The position numbers were made by a program, and so were the translations under genes. This document shows, piece by piece, positions 8,949 through 17,059 of a stretch of 35,390 nt of DNA. The DNA comes from Aquabacterium sp. (lineage in GTDB: Bacteria > Pseudomonadota > Gammaproteobacteria > Burkholderiales > Burkholderiaceae_C). Location of the stretch: contig JAKLLB010000041.1 of assembly GCA_023150345.1 (NCBI GenBank), positions 1-35,390 on the forward strand, given 5' to 3'. Under the pieces are notes generated by a model, which saw nothing but the letters and a program-made list of their open reading frames with translations, was not told the DNA's origin and did no database searches. Each line of letters starts with the position of its first letter. Position 1 is the first letter of the stretch.

Positions 8949-10100
8949 ATGTCGTCGCCCGCTGCCGATCGCCCGCCACTGCGCCTGCTGCACCTGGAAG
9001 ACTCCGCGCTGGACCACGACCTGGCCATGGCGCAATTGCAGCGTGCGGGTCTTCGGGTGGTGGCGCGCCGGGTCGACAACGAGGCGGGCTTCAGGCTCGC
9101 ACTGGCCGAACAGGAGTGGGACATCGTGCTGTCGGACTTCAACCTGCCGGGCTTCAGCGGCCTGCAGGCGCAGGAGATCCTCAAGGCCGGCGGCGTCTCG
9201 GTACCGTTCATCCTGGTCTCGGGCGAAATCGGCGAGGACACAGCGGTGGCGGCCATGCGCAACGGCGCCAGCGACTACCTGATCAAGAACAACCTGGCCC
9301 GGTTGGCCCCGGCGGTGGAGCACGCAATCGAAGCCGGGCATGAACGCCACCGGCGGCTTCAGGCCGACCGCGAGCTGGCCGCATCGCGAGAACGCCTGTC
9401 GGAACTCGCGCAGCATCTGCAAACCAGCATCGAGATGGAGCGCGCCGCAATCGCGCGCGAAATCCACGATGATGTCGGCGGCGGCTTGACGGCGATCAAG
9501 TTCGACCTGGCCTGGATCAGCCGTCACGTCGACGCGCCCGGTGTGCAGCAACGTGTGGCCAGCGCGCTGGAGACGGTCGACCTGGCGATCGAGGCCAGCC
9601 AGCGCATCATGCACAACCTGCGACCCGCCATCCTGGAGCAGGGCCTGGTGGCTGCCCTGCAGTGGATGGCCAGCCGGTTCGAGAAGCGCAACGGTGCGAC
9701 CTGCGTGTTCCGTACCAGCCACGAGACGCTGCTGCTGCCGGCAGGGGTGCCGCTGGTGGCCTATCGTTTCGCTCAGGAAGCACTCACCAACATCAGCAAG
9801 CACGCGGCGGCCACGCGCGTGAGCATCGACCTCACGCTGGCGCGCGGCGTGCTGTCGCTCGAGGTGACCGACAACGGGCGAGGGCTCTCGGCGGCCGACC
9901 TGGCCAAGGCGCGCAGCTTCGGCCTGCGCGGACTGCAGGAACGTGCCGGCACCGTCGGGGGCTGGGTCGACATCTCCAGCAGTGACACCGGCACGGTGGT
10001 GATGCTGTCGGTGCCAATGCGGGGCAAGGGCGACCCCCGCCAGGAGAGCCTGTACGAAGACGAAGCCGGGCACGACCCGTCGACCTGGGGGGATGCATGA
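8949..10100 (+). CDS. Receiver-histidine kinase fusion (HisKA_3 type), soluble
   Basis: The 383-residue protein joins an N-terminal receiver to a NarX/DegS-type kinase and has no membrane segment. Receiver: LHLEDSALD near residue 15, phospho-acceptor Asp63 in LSDFNLPG and Lys113 in YLIKNN. A short coiled coil (about 130-165) leads to the HisKA_3 dimerisation segment with His173 in EIHDDVGGGLTAIKFDL. The HATPase domain has the N box EALTNISKHA, DNGRGL and FGLRGLQERA. The ATG at 8949 gives the standard start of a receiver; upstream in-frame codons look noncoding. Its ATGA overlap with the next gene shows that it pairs with the LuxR regulator. An input phosphorelay into its receiver is likely, but the upstream kinase is unknown. 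Confidence 0.93.
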   Translation: MSSPAADRPPLRLLHLEDSALDHDLAMAQLQRAGLRVVARRVDNEAGFRLALAEQEWDIVLSDFNLPGFSGLQAQEILKAGGVSVPFILVSGEIGEDTAVAAMRNGASDYLIKNNLARLAPAVEHAIEAGHERHRRLQADRELAASRERLSELAQHLQTSIEMERAAIAREIHDDVGGGLTAIKFDLAWISRHVDAPGVQQRVASALETVDLAIEASQRIMHNLRPAILEQGLVAALQWMASRFEKRNGATCVFRTSHETLLLPAGVPLVAYRFAQEALTNISKHAAATRVSIDLTLARGVLSLEVTDNGRGLSAADLAKARSFGLRGLQERAGTVGGWVDISSSDTGTVVMLSVPMRGKGDPRQESLYEDEAGHDPSTWGDA

Positions 10101-10732
10101 TCAAGGTGATGCTGTGCGACGACCATGCGTTGATCCGCCGCGGGATCCGCGACACCTTGTCCGATTCACCCGACATCCAGGTGGTGGGCGAGGCGGGCGA
10201 CTACGGCGAATTGCGCGCGTTGATGCGCGGCACGGCCTGCGATGTGCTGGTACTCGACATCAACCTGCCCGGGCGCAGCGGCCTGGATGTGCTGCACACG
10301 TTGAAGGACGAAGGGTCGGGCGTGAAGGTGCTGGTGGTCAGCATGTACCCCGAAGACCAATATGCCATCCGGGCGCTGCGCGCGGGCGCCTTCGGCTACG
10401 TGAACAAGGGCGGTGACCCGCAACTCATCGTGCAGGCCGTGCGCACGGTGGCCCAGGGTCGCAAGTACGTCACGCCGGAGATTGCTCAGATGCTGGTGGA
10501 AAGCCTCACGGCGCCGGTGGCCGAGAACGCGCACGACAAGCTGTCGGACCGCGAGCTGCAGACGCTGGTGATGATTGCCTCAGGCAAGCGCCTGTCCGAC
10601 ATCGCCGAGGAACTCAAGCTCAGCCCGAAGACGGTGAGCGTCTACCGCGCCCGCGTGCTCGAGAAACTGGGCCTGCAGAACAACTCCGAACTCACGGTCT
10701 ACGCCATCCGCAACGGTCTGGTGGGGCAGTAG
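10097..10732 (+). CDS. LuxR/NarL-family response regulator
   Basis: This 211-residue transcription factor has a receiver domain (about residues 1-120) and a C-terminal LuxR helix-turn-helix (about 145-208). Asp9-Asp10, phospho-acceptor Asp54 in VLDINLPGRSG and a Lys in YVNKGG are present. The DNA-binding part reads LSDRELQTLVMIASGKRLSDIAEELKLSPKTVS in two consecutive stretches, ending with YRARVLEKLGL. It starts inside the stop of the kinase gene (ATGA), so expression is translationally coupled. Targets are unknown; its location suggests control of motility or of the neighbouring exported proteins, which is only an inference. Confidence 0.95.
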   Translation: MIKVMLCDDHALIRRGIRDTLSDSPDIQVVGEAGDYGELRALMRGTACDVLVLDINLPGRSGLDVLHTLKDEGSGVKVLVVSMYPEDQYAIRALRAGAFGYVNKGGDPQLIVQAVRTVAQGRKYVTPEIAQMLVESLTAPVAENAHDKLSDRELQTLVMIASGKRLSDIAEELKLSPKTVSVYRARVLEKLGLQNNSELTVYAIRNGLVGQ

Positions 10733-10750
10733 GGCCGCCACAGACGGAAA

Positions 10751-10840
10751 GGCGACACCGCGTGTCTGCGGTGCCGCCGTTGATGGGGTGCCTCGATGAC
10801 CAACCGTGATGGGCGCGGTCACCTGGGCCGGATGCCCAGG
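10751..10840. terminator. Possible convergent terminators (weak)
   Basis: Between the converging stops at 10732 and 10856 there are two hairpins: CACCGC/GCGGTG (10756-10761 with 10768-10773, extended by outer GGC/GCC after a mismatch) and CCTGGGC/GCCCAGG (10822-10828 with 10834-10840). Neither has a clear T-run, so intrinsic termination is uncertain. Confidence 0.35.
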
Positions 10841-10855
10841 GGGAGGGCTTCTCGC

Positions 10856-11587
10856 TCAGCGCCTGCGGCGCCGGGTCAGTGCCAGTGAGGCCAGGGCCAG
10901 TGCCAGCAGCGCAAGCGCGTCGGGCTCGGGCACATCGCGGGTTTGGGAGTAGCGCTGCAGGAAGCCGGCCAGATTTGCACTGTCGGTGGGATCGACGGCC
11001 CAGACCAAGATGTTCTTGGTGATCCAGATGTCGCGCTGAGGCGCGAACTCTGCCGTATCGTCCAGCCGCATGAAGTCACTGTCGTCCAGGACGCTCCACT
11101 CCACCCATTTCGCACCCAGGTCGTCCAGGCCTGGCGCGGTGCCGACGGTCTCGCGGATGTACATGCCCAGGTCGTTCGAGCCATCGACGGCCCGGCCCAT
11201 GCCGGCGTCGGTGATGGAGAGCAGGTTGTCCTTCACCCAAAGCGCCGGATCCATCACCGTGACGTGGAACGAGATCGACAGATCGACGAATGCATAGACC
11301 CCGTCGCCGGTCACGCTCAAGGCACCGCCGAGCACGCTGAAGTCCAGGCCCGGACCAGGATCGAGGCCGCCATCGTGCAGCGGGTCCACCGTCACATTCA
11401 GCGGGTTGAAGGTGCGGCCGTCCGAGGAAACGAAGCTGTAGCTCCATTGGTCGAACAGTTTGTCGCCGGCGCGAATCGTGGCACCGCCGGCGAGGTCACC
11501 CAGCGTGACCGGATCGGCCAGCGCGCCGCCGGCCAATGCGACCGACAGTGCGAGGCCACCAAGCGCCTTCTTCAGCAGGGTACTCAT
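10856..11587 (-). CDS. PEP-CTERM sorting-domain exported protein
   Basis: The 243-residue protein has an N-terminal signal peptide (LLKKALGGLALSVALAGGALA, in two stretches, cut about residue 24). Its C-terminus is a PEP-CTERM signal: VPEPDALALL, a hydrophobic helix and a terminal arginine cluster (RRRRR). Such signals are processed by exosortase EpsH-type enzymes in Gram-negative bacteria that make extracellular polysaccharide. The middle part is probably beta-rich, with patterns such as SVTGDGVYAFVDLSISFHV, and has no recognised catalytic motif. It is last of four consecutive exported-protein genes, 65 bases after the previous stop. Exact role unknown; surface or matrix anchoring is likely. 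Confidence 0.85.
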   Translation of the reverse strand: MSTLLKKALGGLALSVALAGGALADPVTLGDLAGGATIRAGDKLFDQWSYSFVSSDGRTFNPLNVTVDPLHDGGLDPGPGLDFSVLGGALSVTGDGVYAFVDLSISFHVTVMDPALWVKDNLLSITDAGMGRAVDGSNDLGMYIRETVGTAPGLDDLGAKWVEWSVLDDSDFMRLDDTAEFAPQRDIWITKNILVWAVDPTDSANLAGFLQRYSQTRDVPEPDALALLALALASLALTRRRRR

Positions 11588-11652
11588 GTCGAAACTCCTT
11601 GCGTCGATCGTCTATGGGTTCAGGGACCGGGTGATCGTCTGTCTGCCGCGCG

Positions 11653-13512
11653 TCAGTTCACCGCGCAGTTGGCCAACGTGCACTTCGGGATGCAGACCTT
11701 CACGTCATTGGGCGTGATCTTGCCGTCGAAGTCGCTGTCGCGCGGATCACCCGGCGCGGCGATCTGGCCCCGCGCAGCGCTGATGGCCTTGAGGTCGAGC
11801 TGGTTGATGGCGCCGTCGGTGTTGACATCGCACACCGCAGTGGCAGCGGTGGCGATCGTGACGTCGTAGACGATCGGGGAGTCACCGGCCGTATTGGCGT
11901 TCAGGCGCACCTCGGCCTCGATGTAGCGGCCGGTCTGCGCGAACGAGGCGCCGTTGGTGACCGGCAGCCAGGGCGCACCGAGCAGACCGCCGGTGGTGTC
12001 GGCCGAGCGCACGCGGGCCGTCACCCCGCCACCCGGTGGCACGGTAGCGGACCACGACACCTTGCCCCAGGCGGTGCCGGGAGCGCCACCGTCTTGCACC
12101 ACTGACCATGTGCCGGTACTCACCGTGATGTTCGCGGCCGCGAAGCCTGATGCATCGGAGTAGGTGTATGGGTAGAGGCCCGACGGCAGCACGCCCAGCG
12201 CTGTGCCATCGCTCTTCTTGAACTTCGAGATCTTGCTGGTACCCAGGTGGGTCTGCCAGACGTCGCTGACGCTGTCGGGCATGATGCCGCGGCTATCGCC
12301 GTCGGTGCCGGCCTGCGCGGGCTTGTCCCAGACCACGGCACCGGCCGGCGTGAACTTGGCAACCCCACCGCTGGACTTGCTGACCAGGATGTTGCCGTCA
12401 CCGTCGGTGTTCACGCCCAGCGATGAGTAGTAAATCGCGGCCGGTGAACTGAACGTGTTGGTAGCCGAATCGAACTTGGTGAAACTGTCACCCGCACCGC
12501 CCAGGTAGACCAGCGTGTGGCCATCGCCGGCGTCGCGCCCCAGCGCAATGCCGTAGTTGCCGTAACCCGCGAATGAGGATACCGGCCACGGGCCGACGTT
12601 GCTCGCCGTGTTCTCGATCTTGCCCAGGACGCTGCCCAGAGATGCGCTCCACAGCACGCCATTGCGGTCGATCAGGCATCCATAAGGCGACCAGGAACCC
12701 GCATTGGGATTGCCTGCCGTTGGCGCTGTGGAAATGGGGCCAGCCAATGTGGCGCCGGTCGCGGCATTGACCTTGTAGTAGCGCTGGCTGTAGTAGAGGC
12801 CGACCCAGAGGTTGCCATCGGTCCCGATGCACAGGGCGCGCCCCAGGTTGCCCGACTCGAGCGGGAATGCCGGCGTGCCATCGGGCACCCTCACGATCCA
12901 GGCAATGCGCTCATCCTGGATTTCGCCCGGATCGATGATACCGTTGGCATTGGTGTCGACCAGCGGCTTCATCTCGCCGGCTTCGATGACGCCGTTGCTA
13001 TTGGCATCGACCGAGGTGTCTTCCACGCCGTTGCCGTTGCGGTCGATGTAGCTGTTGGACAGAATTTTGATCAGCAGCGCCGGGCGCCCGTCGAAGTGGC
13101 GGTTGAGCACGTAGGCGTTCCCGTCAACGTCGACCGCGGTGCGCGACGGAGCCGGTCCGCTCCAGGCGCCGTGATCGCCATAGCTGTTCACGCCTTCGCT
13201 GAACCACGTGTGGTAGCGACCCACCTCGCGTCCCGGCGACGGGCCGACCTGCGTGGTGTCGAACTTCGACAGGGTGTCTTCGCCAGCATTGGCGATCCAC
13301 AACACCGGGAAACCCACGCCCGACTTGTTGAGCTGGAGCTGGTCGGCAATGCTGTGATTGACGTTTTGCAGCACGCCCAGGTCGAATTGCGCGTTCAGCG
13401 TGTAGGTGACCGATGCGGCCATCGATGCCGCCGAAACCAGCATGGCGGCAGCGGCCACCGGGAGTCGGGGCAGCCTCAGCGCCGTGTTCAGCCGTTCGAG
13501 ACGAGTCTTCAT
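11653..13512 (-). CDS. Exported propeller-like protein with EF-hand loops and dockerin-like C-terminus
   Basis: This 619-residue secreted protein starts with a signal peptide ending near residue 34 (SAASMAAS). Repeated blade-like segments (AVDVDGNAYVLNR, CIGTDGNLWVGLYY, CLIDRNGVLWSASL, VNTDGDGNILVSKSSGG) suggest an NHL/Vgb-like beta-propeller. Inserted at about residues 157-197 are three calcium-binding loops: DRNGNGVED, DANSNGVIEAGE and DTNANGIIDPGE. The last 60 residues contain two dockerin-type loops, DVNTDGAINQLDL and DSDFDGKITPNDV, followed by a Cys-rich tail (CIPKCTLANC). I prefer the ATG at 13512, 5 bases after GGAGG; an ATG at 13515 and GTGs upstream are alternatives. The ATG at 13515 shares one base with the TGA of the previous gene, so the two are coupled. 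No enzyme motif is seen. Confidence 0.82.
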   Translation of the reverse strand: MKTRLERLNTALRLPRLPVAAAAMLVSAASMAASVTYTLNAQFDLGVLQNVNHSIADQLQLNKSGVGFPVLWIANAGEDTLSKFDTTQVGPSPGREVGRYHTWFSEGVNSYGDHGAWSGPAPSRTAVDVDGNAYVLNRHFDGRPALLIKILSNSYIDRNGNGVEDTSVDANSNGVIEAGEMKPLVDTNANGIIDPGEIQDERIAWIVRVPDGTPAFPLESGNLGRALCIGTDGNLWVGLYYSQRYYKVNAATGATLAGPISTAPTAGNPNAGSWSPYGCLIDRNGVLWSASLGSVLGKIENTASNVGPWPVSSFAGYGNYGIALGRDAGDGHTLVYLGGAGDSFTKFDSATNTFSSPAAIYYSSLGVNTDGDGNILVSKSSGGVAKFTPAGAVVWDKPAQAGTDGDSRGIMPDSVSDVWQTHLGTSKISKFKKSDGTALGVLPSGLYPYTYSDASGFAAANITVSTGTWSVVQDGGAPGTAWGKVSWSATVPPGGGVTARVRSADTTGGLLGAPWLPVTNGASFAQTGRYIEAEVRLNANTAGDSPIVYDVTIATAATAVCDVNTDGAINQLDLKAISAARGQIAAPGDPRDSDFDGKITPNDVKVCIPKCTLANCAVN

Positions 13513-13514
13513 CA

Positions 13515-14636
13515 TCACCTCCACAAGGTGTTGGTTCCGTTGGTCGGGATCGTGCCGCTCGTGACCTGCGTACCCGCGTCAGCGCTGGCCGTTGCCGCTG
13601 CAGGTGGGCGTACGGCGTACATCAAGACATGACCCTGAAGGGACGTGATCGGCTTCGGCGCCGAATCACCGACGCGCTGCACATACAGCCTCGACACCCC
13701 ATCGCGCAGGCTCATGAAATACAACGAGCGTCCGTCGGCCGACCAGGCCGGGCTGTCGTCGTGTGCTGGGTGCTGCGTGACGTTCAGCGCCTGGCTGCCA
13801 TCGGCGTTCATGACATAGATTTCGCCTGAGGCGCGGCCGATCCGTGGCCCCTCACGGTTGGATACGAACGCGATGCGAGCGCCGTCGGGCGACCAGGTGG
13901 GTGCGCTGTCGTCGAACGTGTCCTGGGTGAGTCGGTCGGTGCGATCGGCGGCGATGTCCACCACATGGATCTCGCCGCCCTTGCTGCCGATCGCCGCATA
14001 AGCCAGGCGCTGACCATCGGGCGACCACCGGATTTGCACGTTCTTGGTCTTGCTGGCTGCCTTGGAAGTGAGATCGCGCCGCTGCCGATCCTGCAGTGCA
14101 ACCACCATCACGTGGCTGCTGGAAAGCATGCCGATCTCGGTATGAGCCACCCGCTGCCCGTCGGGCGCCCAATGGGGCGGGCCCTTGTCGATGGGCGTGT
14201 CGGTCAGGCGTTGGAGGCCGCCGGAATCGACATCGACCAGGCACACATTGGCATGTCGATCCCGGTAGGAGCGAAACGCGATCGTGCGCCCATCGGGCGA
14301 CCACTCGGGTGCGTTGTCGGGCAAGGGATGGTCGGTCAGCCGCCGCAGATGGCCGCCGTCGGCATCCATGACGTAGATCTCCATGTTGCCATCGCGCATG
14401 GAGGTGAAGGCGATGCGCCGGCCATCGGGCGACCAGGCGGGCTGCGTGTTCTCGCCCGGGCCGGTCGTCAGGGCCTTGAGGCCGGACCCGTCGGGCCTTA
14501 CCGAGTAGATCTGCGCGTCGCCGCCTGCCGTCGAGACGAACACAATGAGGCCGTCGGTCTCAGGCGCAGCCAGTCCGCCGAGCGGCAGCACCGACGCCGC
14601 CAACCCTGCAACCCAGGCCCAGCAAGGCCATCTCAT
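13515..14636 (-). CDS. TolB-like PD40 beta-propeller protein, exported
   Basis: The 373-residue protein has a signal peptide (MRWPCWAWVAGLAASVLPLG, cut near residue 24) and then at least six PD40/WD40-like repeats with the TolB signature WSPDGxxIAF: AWSPDGRRIAF, EWSPDGRTIAF, HWAPDGQRVAH, RWSPDGQRLAY, TWSPDGARIAF and AWSADGRSLYF. Blade motifs such as EIYVMDADG alternate with them. It lacks a separate N-terminal TolB domain of the usual size, so it is not TolB itself. The chosen ATG at 14636 gives the signal peptide; the open frame extends upstream but reads as shadow of the preceding gene. It lies 17 bases after the small exported protein and overlaps the start of the following gene. Probable periplasmic or secreted binding protein. 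Confidence 0.85.
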   Translation of the reverse strand: MRWPCWAWVAGLAASVLPLGGLAAPETDGLIVFVSTAGGDAQIYSVRPDGSGLKALTTGPGENTQPAWSPDGRRIAFTSMRDGNMEIYVMDADGGHLRRLTDHPLPDNAPEWSPDGRTIAFRSYRDRHANVCLVDVDSGGLQRLTDTPIDKGPPHWAPDGQRVAHTEIGMLSSSHVMVVALQDRQRRDLTSKAASKTKNVQIRWSPDGQRLAYAAIGSKGGEIHVVDIAADRTDRLTQDTFDDSAPTWSPDGARIAFVSNREGPRIGRASGEIYVMNADGSQALNVTQHPAHDDSPAWSADGRSLYFMSLRDGVSRLYVQRVGDSAPKPITSLQGHVLMYAVRPPAAATASADAGTQVTSGTIPTNGTNTLWR

Positions 14637-14653
14637 GGCGCGGCCTCGGATGG

Positions 14654-14998
14654 CTATTGCAGGTTCAGTACGTCGCCGCGCGCAAGCGTGCGGCCTCGGC
14701 CTGTGACGACACTGGCGCGGTGCCGGCCAGACGTCGCCAGGTTCATGCTGGCATTGAGGGCGCCGTTGCCGTCGGCCAGGAAGGTCTGGATCTGTGTCTG
14801 CCCGTGCGCGTCCTTGACACTCACGGTCACGTCTTGACCGGGGGTGAGCCCGCCAGCGGTGATGGTGAGCCTGCCGCCGGAAACCGCCGAAGGGATTGAG
14901 ACCCATGGCTGGGCTGCCCATGCGGCAACGGTCATCGATGCTGCCGCCAGCACCGCGACGGTTTGCACTGTGGACCTCAGGACTTGACGAATGTTCAT
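14654..14998 (-). CDS. Small exported protein with predicted beta-sandwich domain
   Basis: I do not recognise this 114-residue protein. A signal peptide is clear (SMTVAAWAA, cut near residue 29). The mature part of about 85 residues has alternating beta-strand patterns, SGGRLTITAGGLTPGQDVTVSV and TFLADGNGALNASMNL, as in bacterial Ig-like domains that start a chain of surface proteins. There are no cysteines in the mature part and no catalytic motif. It is the first gene of the exported-protein operon, 17 bases before the TolB-like gene. Confidence 0.75.
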   Translation of the reverse strand: MNIRQVLRSTVQTVAVLAAASMTVAAWAAQPWVSIPSAVSGGRLTITAGGLTPGQDVTVSVKDAHGQTQIQTFLADGNGALNASMNLATSGRHRASVVTGRGRTLARGDVLNLQ

Positions 14999-15267
14999 CA
15001 GCGGCTCCTCGCGTGATCACCGATCCAGAGCAAGCCCGCGGGCGGCACGGCGCCGCGGCTGGCTTTGGTGATCCGCATGCATAAGCCGCGCCAGCACGGC
15101 TAAGTGCTTGAAAACATTGACGTCGTCAGGGGATTGATAAAAGCGAACGCCGGGTTGTGTAAAGCGGGCCGACAGCCCATGTCTTTAACACCCTAGGAGC
15201 CCGACAGGCTCCTAGACGGCGTGTGCCAGCGCTAGCGCGACGCTGGATGCGACCCGGGCGGATCGCC
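14999..15267. other. Intergenic region upstream of exported-protein operon
   Basis: These 269 bases are more AT-rich than their surroundings near 15100-15190 and should hold the promoter of the exported-protein operon on the minus strand, but no clean -35/-10 pair was found. An imperfect palindrome TGACG-T-CGTCA lies at about 15118-15128. A strong hairpin at 15193-15215 is listed separately. Confidence 0.4.
15193..15215 (-). terminator. Hairpin after the HDOD gene, probable terminator
   Basis: A perfect 9-base inverted repeat, CTAGGAGCC and GGCTCCTAG, with a 5-base loop, lies 53 bases beyond the stop of the HDOD gene. The following minus-strand bases are GGTGTTAAAG, so the T-run is weak. It separates the HDOD gene from the exported-protein operon. 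Confidence 0.5.
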
Positions 15268-16095
15268 TCAGGCCGCGAACTCGGCCGAGCCGACCACCAC
15301 GGTGGCGTGGTCCGGCAGCCAGGCGGCCAGTGCCTCGACGGTCGTGCCCAATCGGGCGAGCAACGGTGCGTGGGTCAGGCGCACCGTCTCGCAGCGGTCC
15401 AGAGCATCTTCGCCGGCGTCGGCCATCGTGCTGGCCAGTCGGACGATGGCGCCGGATACCGAGAACGGCTGCGCGGCCATGGGGTGGCCAGCGGTGTAAA
15501 GCGCATCGACAAGTGCGATCGGCAGGTGCCAGCGTGCCGCAAGTTCAGCCGACACCTCGGCGTGCGTGCAGCCGAACTGTCGCCGCTCGACGTCGAACAC
15601 ACTGTCCGGCGCACCCGCCATCGATTCCACCAGCGCCACCTGGCCCGGCTCGGCGATGAGCATCAGCAACTGACCTGAACGCAGCAGCAGGCCCGCCATC
15701 TCATCGAGCCCGGCTTCGCGGTGCACCATGCGGGCCAACACCCGCGCGTAACCGGCGGTGGCCAGGTTCTGCGCCCAGAAGCGGCGCCGGTCGAAGCCGG
15801 CCGGGCGCGGGAAGGCGTCGGCCAGGCAGGCGGTGAGTGCCAGGCCGCGCAGCGCGTCGAGCCCCAGCAATGCCGCGGCATCCTGCAGGTGCCCGACCTG
15901 CCGGCGCATGCCGTAGCGCGCCGAGTTGGCCATGCGCAGCACGCGCATCGACAAGGCCGTGTCCTTGCTGATCAGGTCGGCCACTTCGCCCAGCGTGGTC
16001 TGTTCGCGGCCGAAGGTGTCGAACAGCTTCAGCGCAACTTCCGGCAGTGCGGGTAGGCTGTGTGCGCTGGCAAAGAAGCGGTCGATGGCGGCCAT
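15268..16095 (-). CDS. HDOD-domain protein
   Basis: The 275-residue cytoplasmic protein is mostly one HDOD domain (about residues 12-205). Typical features are LPALPEVALKL at the start, ISKDTALSMRVLRMANSARYG and the later HAEVSAELAARWHLP. The HD-GYP signature is missing, so it should not be a c-di-GMP phosphodiesterase; HDOD proteins act as signalling scaffolds linked to motility and c-di-GMP pathways. The C-terminal 70 residues are helical. The ATG at 16095 is directly in front of the domain. It follows fliR at a distance of 187 bases and has a possible sigma-28 promoter of its own, suggesting late flagellar-class expression. Confidence 0.9.
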   Translation of the reverse strand: MAAIDRFFASAHSLPALPEVALKLFDTFGREQTTLGEVADLISKDTALSMRVLRMANSARYGMRRQVGHLQDAAALLGLDALRGLALTACLADAFPRPAGFDRRRFWAQNLATAGYARVLARMVHREAGLDEMAGLLLRSGQLLMLIAEPGQVALVESMAGAPDSVFDVERRQFGCTHAEVSAELAARWHLPIALVDALYTAGHPMAAQPFSVSGAIVRLASTMADAGEDALDRCETVRLTHAPLLARLGTTVEALAAWLPDHATVVVGSAEFAA

Positions 16096-16172
16096 GGCTG
16101 TGACATTGGGGTGACGGACGAACCAGCCATTCGGGTGTGGGTGACGTCCGATCCCTGTTGGCCGTGCCTGCT

Positions 16173-16200
16173 ATATCGGCCTGCTGCCGATCGCCTGAAG
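16173..16200 (-). promoter_or_regulatory. Candidate sigma-28 promoter of the HDOD gene
   Basis: On the minus strand CTTCAG (16195-16200) is followed after 14 bases by GCCGATAT (16173-16180), a 7 of 8 match to the FliA -10 box. The -10 box is 78 bases before the ATG. The -35 lies in the loop of an 8-base inverted repeat (GCCGATCG 16186-16193 and CGATCGGC 16208-16215), which may end the fliR transcript or be a binding site. Confidence 0.4.
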
Positions 16201-16282
16201 TCTGCTCCGATCGGCCGGCGCCGGCAAGGTGCCGCGCCGCAGGCGCATGTCACGTGCCCCGCAGTGTGCAGAGCGCGCCAGG

Positions 16283-17044
16283 TCAGCCGAAGCGCGCCAG
16301 CACGCGCTCCAGGGCTGCGCTGAACGGCTGCTCGAGCATGGGCAGCGTCAGCAGCATGCCGACCAGGCCGACCGACAGGGTGACCGGGAACCCGATGGCG
16401 AAGATGTTGATCTGCGGCGCGACGCGCGAGATCACGCCCAGCACCAGGTTCACGAACAGCAGCATGCCCACCAGCGGCAGGGCAATCCACAGGCCCAGCG
16501 CAAAGACCTCGGCGCCCCAGACGTGGGGCCGGGCCTGGTGCAGGAACGCAAACGGCTCGGGACCAGCGGGAAACACGTTGAAGCTGCCCACCAGCGCGGC
16601 CAGCAGCGCCAGATGCCCGTTGACGATGACGAACAGGAAGGCGACCATGGTGCCGAAGAATCGGCCTGAGGCGGTGCCTTGGCTGGCAGTGGCCGGATCG
16701 AAGAACCCGGCGAAGTTCAAACCCATCTGCAGGCCGATCACTTCGCCAGCCAACTCGAGTGCTGCGAAGATCAGCCGCACGGCAAAGCCCATCGTCACAC
16801 CGATCAGCACCTGCTGCACCACGAGCAACACCGCCTGCGGCGTGTCCAGCGCCACCACCGGCATCGATGGCATCGACGCCTGGGCTGCCACCGCCAGAAA
16901 CAGTGCCAGACCGATCTTCACCCGCATGGGTACGGCACGTTGGCTGAACACCGGCAGGCTCGACAACAACGCCAGTGCCCGCAGGAACGGCCACAGCAGC
17001 GGACTGAGCCAGCCCATCAACTGGGCTTCGGTGAAGGTGAGCAC
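16283..17044 (-). CDS. fliR: FliR, flagellar export gate protein
   Basis: The 253-residue inner-membrane protein belongs to the FliPQR export gate. It has six hydrophobic segments, starting with the FliR pattern MLTFTEAQLMGWLSPLLWPFLRAL (read in two parts), and the conserved MRVKIGLALFLA. The internal segment ALELAGEVIGLQMGLNFAGFFDP is characteristic. The size matches the family (about 260). It lies 15 bases after fliQ and is the last gene of the fliL-R run. Confidence 0.97.
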   Translation of the reverse strand: MLTFTEAQLMGWLSPLLWPFLRALALLSSLPVFSQRAVPMRVKIGLALFLAVAAQASMPSMPVVALDTPQAVLLVVQQVLIGVTMGFAVRLIFAALELAGEVIGLQMGLNFAGFFDPATASQGTASGRFFGTMVAFLFVIVNGHLALLAALVGSFNVFPAGPEPFAFLHQARPHVWGAEVFALGLWIALPLVGMLLFVNLVLGVISRVAPQINIFAIGFPVTLSVGLVGMLLTLPMLEQPFSAALERVLARFG

Positions 17045-17059
17045 AATCGTTGCGTCGAT

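Noticed and set aside
13515-14636. TolB of the Tol-Pal system.
   Set aside because: PD40 repeats are present, but the normal N-terminal TolB domain and the tol gene context are missing.
15268-16095. HD-GYP c-di-GMP phosphodiesterase.
   Set aside because: The HD and GYP catalytic signatures are absent; the sequence fits HDOD.
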